A stretch of DNA of 64,000 bases. It comes from Pseudomonas putida (GTDB lineage: Bacteria > Pseudomonadota > Gammaproteobacteria > Pseudomonadales > Pseudomonadaceae). Under the pieces are notes generated by a model. It ran no database searches and was not told where the DNA came from. It saw only the letters and a program-made list of their open reading frames with translations. The DNA lies in NCBI RefSeq assembly GCF_016406145.1, contig NZ_CP066306.1:682001-746000 (forward strand), in the 5' to 3' direction. Each line of letters starts with the position of its first letter. Position 1 is the stretch's first letter. Below are positions 39,646-47,075 of this stretch, one piece after another. The position numbers were made by a program, and so were the translations under genes.

Positions 39646-40532
39646 CACCCCGCCTCAAAAAATGCCCGAGCCATCGCCACAAACGCGCCCAACACTGGAT
39701 TCGGATTATCCCGGCAATACGCCAGAAAGATCTCCGCCTGCTGGTCCATCCCCATCAGTGGCTTGAACACCACCTGCTCCAGCCGCAGCGCCTGCGCCGA
39801 TGCCGGCACCACCGCACAGCCCAGCCCGACATTCACCAACCCCAGAATCGAATGCGTCTGCCCCAGTTGGTGCAGATAACGCGGCTGCACCTCGTGGCGG
39901 GCAAACAGATTGGCGATGCGATCATGGAAGTAGCGCCCCTCGTTTGCGCTGTACATCACGAACGGCTGCTGATCGAAATCGATCGGCTTGAGCCGCTCGC
40001 GCGCTGCCAGTGCATGGCCGACGGGGAGGGCGGCGACGAAGGGCTCGCGGTGGATCGGCAGGTACTCCACGCGCGCGCTGGGTAGCACCTGGCGCACCAG
40101 ACCGACATCGATCAGCCCCGCCTCCAGGTCATGCACCTGGGTTGCGGAGATACGCTCGCTGAGCACCAGTTCGATGTCGGGTACGGTCTTGGCGGCGTGC
40201 ACCAGCAGGCGCGGGATCATGCTGTAGGCCCCGACTGCTGTGAAGCCCAGCGTCAGTCGGCCAGCCTCGCCATGGGCAATGCGCCGGGCCGACTGGCTGG
40301 CACATTCGGCGATCTGCAGTATGCGCCGGGCATCTTCCAGAAAGCTCTGCCCGGCGAGTGTGAGCCGCGCCTGGCGGTTGTTGCGCTCAAGCAGCAGCAC
40401 CCCCAACGAATGCTCCAACAGCTGGATCTGCCGGCTCAACGGCGGTTGGGTCATGTGCAGGCGGCTGGCGGCACGGCCGAAATGCAGCTCCTCGGCAACC
40501 GCTACGAAGCAGCGCAGCTGGTGCAGCTCCAT
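39645..40532 (-). CDS. LysR-family regulator
   Basis: A 295-residue LysR-type regulator with the N-terminal helix-turn-helix (MELHQLRCFVAVAEELHFGRAASRLHMTQPPLSRQIQLLEHSLGVLLLERN) and a periplasmic-binding-like effector domain (GRLTLGFTAVGAYSMIPRLL). It is divergent from the 2-hydroxyacid dehydrogenase gene, with about 100 bases between the starts. It probably activates the downstream dehydrogenase and gudP in response to an acid intermediate. Confidence 0.92.
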   Translation of the reverse strand: MELHQLRCFVAVAEELHFGRAASRLHMTQPPLSRQIQLLEHSLGVLLLERNNRQARLTLAGQSFLEDARRILQIAECASQSARRIAHGEAGRLTLGFTAVGAYSMIPRLLVHAAKTVPDIELVLSERISATQVHDLEAGLIDVGLVRQVLPSARVEYLPIHREPFVAALPVGHALAARERLKPIDFDQQPFVMYSANEGRYFHDRIANLFARHEVQPRYLHQLGQTHSILGLVNVGLGCAVVPASAQALRLEQVVFKPLMGMDQQAEIFLAYCRDNPNPVLGAFVAMARAFFEAG

Positions 40533-40632
40533 GATTCAATTCCTGAATTATTCGATCCACCATCTATATTAGACCTGTATCGCATGCCGGCCTAGCATCG
40601 AGTCACACCTTTGAAGTTGCCGGATATCAACG

Positions 40633-41583
40633 ATGAACAACGACAACACTGCAGCCGTCGAGCTGCTGCTGACCCAGCCGGTACCGGATGCCATCGATGC
40701 GCAACTGGTCAGTGCCTACCAGGTGCATCGGCTGTATCGACATGACAATCCTCAACAACTGCTCGATGAAGTCGGCCCTCGTATTCGTGGGGTGGTCACC
40801 GGTGGCGCCAAAGGCTTGGCCAATGCGCTGATTGATCAACTGCCAGCGCTGCAGATCATCGCCATCAGTGGCATCGGCACCGACGCTGTCGACCTGCACC
40901 ACGCGGCGAAGCGCGGCATACATGTCACCACGACCCCGGGGGTGCTCACCGATGACGTGGCCGATATGGCCATGGGGTTGATCATCAACACACTGCGCCG
41001 CCTGGGCGAAGGTGAACGTCTGGTGCGTGACGGCTTGTGGGGCACGGTCAACCTGCCGTTGGCGCGCAAGGTCAGTGGTAGTGCGCTGGGCATCGTTGGC
41101 CTGGGGCAAGTCGGCAAGGCCATCGCGCGCCGCGCTGCCGCCTTCGACATGCATATTGCCTACAACGGCCGGCGCGAACAGCACGGCTGTGGCTACCGCT
41201 TCGTCGCTGACCTGGTCGAACTGGCGCGTTCTGTGGATGTGCTGGTGGTGGCGGCCTCGGCTGATGGCGGCAAGGTGCTGGTGAGCGCCGAGGTGCTCGA
41301 CGCGCTGGGCCCGCAGGGCTACCTGATCAACGTGGCGCGCGGCAAGTTGGTGGATGAAGGCGCACTGGTCGAGGCCTTGCGCGAACGGCGCATTGCCGGT
41401 GCCGGGCTGGATGTGTTCGTCGATGAACCCCATGTGCCACCGGCTTTGTGTGACCTCAACCAGGTCAGCCTGCAGCCACACCGTGGCAGCGCCACCCTGC
41501 AGACCCGCCTGGAAATGGGGCAAATGGTGCTGGACAACCTCGCAGCCTGTTTCCGCGGCGAGGTGCCGCCGAACTGCGCGTAA
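40633..41583 (+). CDS. 2-hydroxyacid dehydrogenase
   Basis: A 316-residue NAD(P)-dependent D-2-hydroxyacid dehydrogenase, probably reducing glyoxylate, hydroxypyruvate or a related keto acid. The catalytic residues are visible: Arg in NVARGKLVDEGAL, Glu in FVDEPHVP and His in QPHRGSAT. The cofactor fold is ALGIVGLGQVGKAIARRAAAF. It lies between a LysR gene and gudP, so it may process a sugar-acid breakdown product. The ribosome-binding site is weak. Confidence 0.92.
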   Translation: MNNDNTAAVELLLTQPVPDAIDAQLVSAYQVHRLYRHDNPQQLLDEVGPRIRGVVTGGAKGLANALIDQLPALQIIAISGIGTDAVDLHHAAKRGIHVTTTPGVLTDDVADMAMGLIINTLRRLGEGERLVRDGLWGTVNLPLARKVSGSALGIVGLGQVGKAIARRAAAFDMHIAYNGRREQHGCGYRFVADLVELARSVDVLVVAASADGGKVLVSAEVLDALGPQGYLINVARGKLVDEGALVEALRERRIAGAGLDVFVDEPHVPPALCDLNQVSLQPHRGSATLQTRLEMGQMVLDNLAACFRGEVPPNCA

Positions 41584-41584
41584 C

Positions 41585-41674
41585 CCCATCGCCGGCAAGC
41601 CGGCTCCCACTGGGAGCCCACTGCTTTGCAGCCCGGTGATGTGCCTGTAGGCGCCGGCTTGCCGGCGATAGGGC
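41585..41674. repeat. REP element pair
   Basis: CATCGCCGGCAAGCCGGCTC at the left and GGCGCCGGCTTGCCGGCGAT at the right, with GGGAGCC and GCAGCCC in between. Located between the 2-hydroxyacid dehydrogenase and gudP. Confidence 0.85.
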
Positions 41675-41748
41675 CACTAGCGACACCACAAGGCCACACC
41701 TTCTCTGCACAAGAACAATCGCTTCCATCGAGAAGCAAGAGGGTACAC

Positions 41749-43092
41749 ATGAACAGCAAATCCGCCGTCGCCGCACCGCAGGCCGTCGCCGCAATCGGCC
41801 GCCATCGCTTCCTTGTCCTGGCGCTGATCTTTGTCATCACGGTCATCAACTATGCCGACCGCGCCACCTTGTCGATCACTGGCACCGAGGTACTCAAGGA
41901 CCTCGACCTGGACCCGGTCATGCTCGGCATGATCTTCTCTGCCTTCGCCTGGGCCTACGCCCTCGGCCAGGTGCCAGGCGGCTGGTTGCTGGACCGCTTC
42001 GGTGCACGCCGCGTGTATGGCCTCAGCCTGATTCTCTGGTCGCTGTTCACCCTGCTGCAAGGCACAGTGGGCTGGCTGGGCCTGGCCGGTGTGTCGGCTG
42101 CGGTGGCGTTGTTCTCCATGCGTTTCATGCTCGGCCTGGTGGAGTCACCGGCATTCCCGGCCAACTCGCGCATCGTCAGTTGCTGGTTCCCCACCCGCGA
42201 GCGCGGTACCGCATCGGCGCTGTTCAACTCGGCGCAGTACATGGCAGTGGTGGTGTTCGCGCCGCTGATGGCGTGGATGACCCACACGATGAGCTGGGAG
42301 CAGGTATTCATCTGGATGGGCGTGCTCGGCCTGCTGCTGAGCGTGGTGTGGTTCCGCCTTTACCATGAGCCGCACAGCGCACCGGGGTTGAGCCGTGAAG
42401 AGTTCGATTACATGCGTGAAGGCGGAGCGCTGGTCGACCTGGAAAAAGAGCGCAAGACGGCCAAGAGCAAACCGACCCGCGCGGAGCTTGCGCAGCTGTT
42501 CACCAGCCGCAACCTGTGGGCGGTCTACCTGGGGCAGTACTGCATCACTGCGCTCACCTATTTCTTCATCACCTGGTTCCCGATCTACCTGATCAAGGGC
42601 CGTGGCATGACCATCATGGAGGCCGGCTGGGTGGCCGCGTTGCCGGCGATCTGCGGCTTTACCGGCGGCATCCTTGGGGGCTTCGTGTCCGACTGGCTGA
42701 TCCGCCGTGGCGTGCACCCGTCCAGGGCGCGCAAGACGCCGTTCGTGATCGGCATGGCGTTGTCCACCACCTTGGTGCTGGCCAATTACGTGGATGGCAA
42801 CGCGGCGGTAATTGCCCTGATGACCTTGGCATTCTTCGGCAAGGGCCTGGCAGCGGTGGGTTGGGCGGTGCTGTCGGATGTGGCACCGAAGAAAATGGTC
42901 GGCCTGTGCGGTGGCGTGTTCAACGGCATCGGAAACATTGCCGGCATCGTCACCCCGCTGGTGATCGGCTACGTAGTGGCCAGCACCGGCTCCTTCGACA
43001 ACGCACTTTGGTTCGTGGCCGCCCACGGCGTGCTGGGGATCTTCGCTTACCTGTTGCTGGCCCGGCGCTTCGAACGGACGGGGCAGGCGTAG
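41749..43092 (+). CDS. gudP: Glucarate/galactarate MFS transporter GudP
   Basis: A 447-residue, 12-helix major-facilitator transporter. The helix-1 region TVINYADRATLSITGTEVLKDLDLDPVMLG, the cytoplasmic LDRFGARRVYG, NSRIVSCWFPTRERGTASALFNSAQY and GQYCITALTYFFITWFPIYLIKGRGM match E. coli GudP closely. It imports glucarate or galactarate with a cation. This is a second MFS gene of this pathway type in the cluster, separate from the one upstream of gudD. An intrinsic terminator follows. Confidence 0.93.
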   Translation: MNSKSAVAAPQAVAAIGRHRFLVLALIFVITVINYADRATLSITGTEVLKDLDLDPVMLGMIFSAFAWAYALGQVPGGWLLDRFGARRVYGLSLILWSLFTLLQGTVGWLGLAGVSAAVALFSMRFMLGLVESPAFPANSRIVSCWFPTRERGTASALFNSAQYMAVVVFAPLMAWMTHTMSWEQVFIWMGVLGLLLSVVWFRLYHEPHSAPGLSREEFDYMREGGALVDLEKERKTAKSKPTRAELAQLFTSRNLWAVYLGQYCITALTYFFITWFPIYLIKGRGMTIMEAGWVAALPAICGFTGGILGGFVSDWLIRRGVHPSRARKTPFVIGMALSTTLVLANYVDGNAAVIALMTLAFFGKGLAAVGWAVLSDVAPKKMVGLCGGVFNGIGNIAGIVTPLVIGYVVASTGSFDNALWFVAAHGVLGIFAYLLLARRFERTGQA

Positions 43093-43113
43093 GCAGACGC
43101 CTGAGCAACAGAG

Positions 43114-43137
43114 GCCCCGGGAGACCGGGGCTTTTTT
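43114..43137 (+). terminator. Intrinsic terminator after gudP
   Basis: Perfect seven-base stem GCCCCGG (43114-43120) and CCGGGGC (43125-43131) with a GAGA loop, followed by six T residues. It lies 22 bases past the gudP stop. The rest of the 363-base gap to gabP (43138-43455) holds no coding sequence that I can support and probably contains the gabP promoter. Confidence 0.92.
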
Positions 43138-43455
43138 GTACCTGTTACGCATACCCAGATGAAAAACAAAACCCTCAAATGGCCATCAGGCGCGTCTGGA
43201 CATGCCATCCACGACATCTGACGTTTATGGAAAAGCGCTGTCGTGATCGAACAGTTGCGAGGCGTTCTCGTGTAATTTCCTGCAGCCTCAGCCGGCTTAA
43301 ATGAACCCCGAACCGCACTGACGCCCTGCTTTGTGACGCGCGCCAAAGATCAACAACAGCGCGCAAGCAAGGTGTCGACTCATTGAATCCAAAGGAGATA
43401 TTTTCGCCTACGCCTGCCCGTCCTTCCTTGTGTCAGCAAAAAGAGAACAACATCA

Positions 43456-44850
43456 ATGAACACCGTGGGAACTGATGGCAACCTTGCACAAGGTTTCAAG
43501 CCACGTCATGTAACGATGCTGTCCATCGCGGGCATCATCGGCGCCGGTCTTTTCGTCGGCTCCGGGCACGCCATCGCGGCAGCCGGGCCAGCCACCATTG
43601 TTTCTTACTTCGTGGCCGGGACCCTGGTGGTGCTGGTCATGCGCATGCTCGGCGAAATGGCCGTGGCGCACCCCGACACCGGTTCGTTCTCCACCTATGC
43701 CGACCAGGCCATCGGCCGCTGGGCCGGCTACACCATCGGCTGGCTGTACTGGTGGTTCTGGGTGCTGGTGATCCCGATCGAAGCACTGGCCGCCGGGCAT
43801 GTGCTCAACGCCTGGTTCCCACAGGTGGACAGCTGGATCTTCGCCCTCGCTTCCGTACTGCTACTGGCGTGCACCAACCTGTTCAGCGTGGCCAAGTACG
43901 GTGAGTTCGAGTTCTGGTTCGCCATTCTCAAAGTCACGGCAATCCTTTGTTTCATCGGCTTGGGCTTTGCGGCCCTGATGGGCTGGTTGCCCAACCGCGA
44001 AGTCAGCGGGTTGAGTGGGTTGATGAGCGCCTACGGCGGCTTTGCGCCCAACGGCTGGTCTGCCGTGATTGGTGCATTCATCACCGTGATGTTCAGCTTC
44101 ATCGGCACCGAAGCGGTGACCATTGCCGCCTCCGAATCCAGCGACCCGTCGCGTAACATCGCCAAGGCCACGCGCTCGGTGATCTGGCGCATCAGTACCT
44201 TCTACATCCTGTCGATCTTCGTGATCATCTCGATCGTGCCGTGGAACGACCCACAGCTTGCGGTGGTGGGTTCTTACCAGCGGGCGCTGGAAATCATGAA
44301 CATCCCCAATGCCGCCTTCATGGTCGACCTGGTGGTGCTGGTGGCCGTGACCAGCTGCATGAACTCGTCGATCTATATCGCTTCGCGGATGATGTACTCA
44401 CTGGCCAAGCGCGGTGATGCACCGGCCTTCCTCAACAAGACCTCAAAGGTCGGCGTGCCACGCGCTGCCGTGTTCGGCAGCACCCTGATCGGCGCGGCCA
44501 TCGCCATCCTCAACTACTTCGCACCCAAGGGTGTGTTCGAGTTCCTGCTGGCCAGCTCCGGCGCCATTGCGCTGCTGGTTTACATGGTCATCGCCATCTC
44601 CCAGCTGCGCATGCGCCGCCGCCTGGAGCGTGAAAACGCGGAACTGAAATTCCGCATGTGGCTGTTCCCTTGGCTGACCTGGGCGGTGATCATTTTCATT
44701 GGCGGGGCGCTGGCGGTGATGATGTATACGCCCGAGCACCGGGTGGAGGTGACCGCTACATTGAGCCTGGCGATCTTCATTTCCTTCCTTGGCATCGTCA
44801 CCGCGCGCGGTCATGAGCGACAGGCGGCGGGGGTGCGCTCGCTCGGTTGA
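43456..44850 (+). CDS. gabP: GABA permease
   Basis: A 464-residue APC-superfamily (AAT family) permease with about 12 helices, importing 4-aminobutyrate. The N-terminus GFKPRHVTMLSIAGIIGAGLFVGSGHAIAAAGPATI, the block DTGSFSTYADQAIGRWAGYTIGWLYWWFWVLVIPIEA and the VTSCMNSSIYIASRMMYSLAKRGDAPAF motif are very close to E. coli GabP. It ends 126 bases before the secretion-like operon, separated by a 31-base inverted repeat. Confidence 0.93.
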   Translation: MNTVGTDGNLAQGFKPRHVTMLSIAGIIGAGLFVGSGHAIAAAGPATIVSYFVAGTLVVLVMRMLGEMAVAHPDTGSFSTYADQAIGRWAGYTIGWLYWWFWVLVIPIEALAAGHVLNAWFPQVDSWIFALASVLLLACTNLFSVAKYGEFEFWFAILKVTAILCFIGLGFAALMGWLPNREVSGLSGLMSAYGGFAPNGWSAVIGAFITVMFSFIGTEAVTIAASESSDPSRNIAKATRSVIWRISTFYILSIFVIISIVPWNDPQLAVVGSYQRALEIMNIPNAAFMVDLVVLVAVTSCMNSSIYIASRMMYSLAKRGDAPAFLNKTSKVGVPRAAVFGSTLIGAAIAILNYFAPKGVFEFLLASSGAIALLVYMVIAISQLRMRRRLERENAELKFRMWLFPWLTWAVIIFIGGALAVMMYTPEHRVEVTATLSLAIFISFLGIVTARGHERQAAGVRSLG

Positions 44851-44868
44851 GCGGCGGCTGTGATGCCT

Positions 44869-44899
44869 CCATGGTGGCCGGGTTGATCGGCCACCATGG
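44869..44899. terminator. Inverted repeat downstream of gabP
   Basis: Perfect eleven-base arms CCATGGTGGCC (44869-44879) and GGCCACCATGG (44889-44899) around a nine-base loop. It lies 18 bases after the gabP stop and about 78 bases before the next start. There is no T-run, so it is either a Rho-type end signal or an operator for the following operon. Confidence 0.5.
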
Positions 44900-44976
44900 A
44901 CCGTTCGGCGTGATGTATCCGTGCCATCACTTTTTTCGTACACTCCGGTCTCCTAGCTTGCAAGGGAGTGTGCAAC

Positions 44977-45759
44977 ATGTGTCGTGGGATTCGACTGGCC
45001 TTGGCCTTGAGTATGTTGCACCTGCCACTGGCGCTGGCCAATGAAGCACCAGGCGACCCGCTGCTGGACACGCCGAGCGTCGGTAACACGGGCGCCGAGC
45101 ACAGCGCCCGTGGCGTGTTGCGCGCGCGTCACCAGGCAGTGCTGGCCAGTGAGCTGGCCGGGCGTATCGTCGAAATGCCTTATGCTGATGGCGAGGCCTT
45201 CAAGAAGGGCAGCACCCTGGCGCGCTTCGACTGCTCGGCCTACCAGGCCCAGCTCAATGCCGCTCAAGCGGCGGTGCGCGCAAGCCGCGAAGAGCTCAAC
45301 CACAACCGTCAACTGGCCGCATTGAAATCGGTGGGGCAGTTCGAGGTATCGCTGGCTGAGGCCAAGCAAGCCCAGGCCCAGGCCGAAGCCCAGGTCTACC
45401 AAGTGCAGGTCAAGCGCTGTGTGGTCACTGCCCCGTTCGACGGGCGAGTGGTACAACGCCGTGCCCAGCCTCACGAAAGCGTCGCCAACGGCGCACCGCT
45501 GGTGGAGGTGGTGGACAATCGTTCGCTGGAAATCCAGCTGCTGGTGCCTTCGCGCTGGCTGGCCAGGCTCAAGCCTGGGCAAAGCTTTCAGTTCACCCCG
45601 GATGAAACCGGTCAGCCGCTTGGCGCCACGGTCAAGCGTGTGGGCGCGCGAATCGATGAAGGCAGCCAGACGCTGCTGCTGATCGGCGAACTGCCCACCG
45701 ACACCCACGGTTTGCTGGCGGGCATGAGCGGTACGGCCAGCTTTGCGCAGCAGCCATGA
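44977..45759 (+). CDS. Periplasmic HlyD-type adaptor protein
   Basis: A 260-residue secreted adaptor. A signal peptide (residues 1-22, GIRLALALSMLHLPLALANE) is followed by a lipoyl/barrel-sandwich half (VLASELAGRIVEMPYADGEAFKKGSTLARFDCSAYQ), a coiled-coil hairpin (about residues 85-150), the second half-motif (CVVTAPFDGRVVQRRAQPHESVANGAPLVEVVDNRSLEIQLLVP) and a beta-barrel region. This is the membrane-fusion-protein layout, but without a membrane anchor. The ATG at 44977 follows AGGGAG; a GTG at 44968 is also possible. Its stop overlaps the next start by four bases, so it is the first gene of the five-gene operon. Confidence 0.88.
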   Translation: MCRGIRLALALSMLHLPLALANEAPGDPLLDTPSVGNTGAEHSARGVLRARHQAVLASELAGRIVEMPYADGEAFKKGSTLARFDCSAYQAQLNAAQAAVRASREELNHNRQLAALKSVGQFEVSLAEAKQAQAQAEAQVYQVQVKRCVVTAPFDGRVVQRRAQPHESVANGAPLVEVVDNRSLEIQLLVPSRWLARLKPGQSFQFTPDETGQPLGATVKRVGARIDEGSQTLLLIGELPTDTHGLLAGMSGTASFAQQP

Positions 45760-47075
45760 CCGCCGCTGCCCATGGTACGGCGGAGCGGGCCTTCGCCTTG
45801 TTTCTGGGGCTGCAGCGCCAGGCGCGCCAGGCCACCAGTACCGAGCAGCTGGCGTATGCCATGGTCAACGACGGCCAGGCGATGTTTGGTTTTCGCCATG
45901 CCGCGTTACTGATCGCCGGCAAGGTGCAGGCGCTGACAGGCATCAGCGTGGTGGAAGCCAATGCACCGTTCGTGGCGTTTGTCGAACGTGCCGTGGGCAA
46001 GTTGCAGGCAGCGGGTTTCGCCGGGCAGGCCGGCGAGGTCGAGCCAAGCGTGCTGGATGCCCAGACACTCGCCGACTGGCAGGCGTTGTCGGCTGGGCAA
46101 GCCTTCTGGTTGCCATTGCACGACCGCAAGGGTGAGGCCTTCGGCGGCTTGTGGCTGGCCCGCGAGCAGGCGTTCAACGCCGCCGAGCAGGCCTTGCTGG
46201 TGCAGTTGGGGGAAACTTATGCGCATGCCTGGCAGGCGCTGAACCCGGTGCGCCCGTGGCGCCTGCGCTGGCCGCGGCGGCGCTTGCTGGCGGTGCTGGC
46301 GGCCGCGCTGCTGTTGCTTTTGCTGCCGGTGCGCCAGTCGGTGCTGGCGCCGGCCGAGGTGGTGCCGCGCGGTGGCTGGGTGGTGGCGGCGCCGCTGGAC
46401 GGGGTGGTGGCCGAGTTCCTGGTCAAACCCAACCAGCGTGTGACAGCGGGGGATTTGCTGGTGCGCTTTGATGCCACCGCCCTCAAGGCCCAGGCCGATG
46501 TCGCCGCACGCACCTTGGGCGTGGCGGAGGCCGAACTCAAGGTCAGTGCCCAGCGCGCCTTTACCGATGCCGACTCTAGCGCGCGCCTGGACTTGCTGGC
46601 CGCACGCGTCGAACAGAAACGCGCCGAACTCGACTATGCCCACCAGTTGCTGGCGCGCAGCGAGATCCGCGCCGAACGTGACGGCATCGCTGTGTTCGCC
46701 GATGCCGAGCGCTGGACTGGCAAACCGGTGCAGACCGGCGAGCGGCTGATGCAACTGGCCGACCCAGTGCAGGCCGAACTGCGCCTGGAGTTGCCGGTCG
46801 GCGATGCCATCGCCCTGCAGCCGGGGGCCGAGGTGGCGCTGTTCCTTGACAGTGACCCACTGCATCGGCACGTGGCGCAGCTTGAACGTGCTGCCTACGA
46901 GGCGCAAACCAACGCCGCCGGGCAGCTTGCCTACCGGCTGGATGCGACCTTCGTCGAGGCCTCACCACGCATCGGCCTGCGCGGTACGGCAAAGCTGTAC
47001 GGCGAACGCGCGCCATTGGCCTATTACCTGCTGCGCCGGCCTCTGGCGGCCCTGCGCCAAGGGCTGGGCCTGTAA
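45756..47075 (+). CDS. GAF-like/HlyD-type inner-membrane fusion protein
   Basis: A 439-residue protein with three parts. Residues about 1-160 (AERAFALFLGLQRQARQATSTEQLAYAMVND, FWLPLHDRKGEAFGGLWLAREQAFNAAEQALL) look like a cytoplasmic GAF-type domain. One transmembrane helix follows (about 172-190, RLLAVLAAALLLLLLPV). The rest is a periplasmic HlyD-type module with the lipoyl half-motif PLDGVVAEFLVKPNQRVTAGDLLVRFDATALK, a coiled coil and a second half (RAERDGIAVFADAERWTGKPV). The GAF part suggests control by a small ligand, but none is identifiable. The start overlaps the previous stop (ATGA) and the stop overlaps the next start by one base (TAATG). Confidence 0.82.
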   Translation: MTAAAHGTAERAFALFLGLQRQARQATSTEQLAYAMVNDGQAMFGFRHAALLIAGKVQALTGISVVEANAPFVAFVERAVGKLQAAGFAGQAGEVEPSVLDAQTLADWQALSAGQAFWLPLHDRKGEAFGGLWLAREQAFNAAEQALLVQLGETYAHAWQALNPVRPWRLRWPRRRLLAVLAAALLLLLLPVRQSVLAPAEVVPRGGWVVAAPLDGVVAEFLVKPNQRVTAGDLLVRFDATALKAQADVAARTLGVAEAELKVSAQRAFTDADSSARLDLLAARVEQKRAELDYAHQLLARSEIRAERDGIAVFADAERWTGKPVQTGERLMQLADPVQAELRLELPVGDAIALQPGAEVALFLDSDPLHRHVAQLERAAYEAQTNAAGQLAYRLDATFVEASPRIGLRGTAKLYGERAPLAYYLLRRPLAALRQGLGL

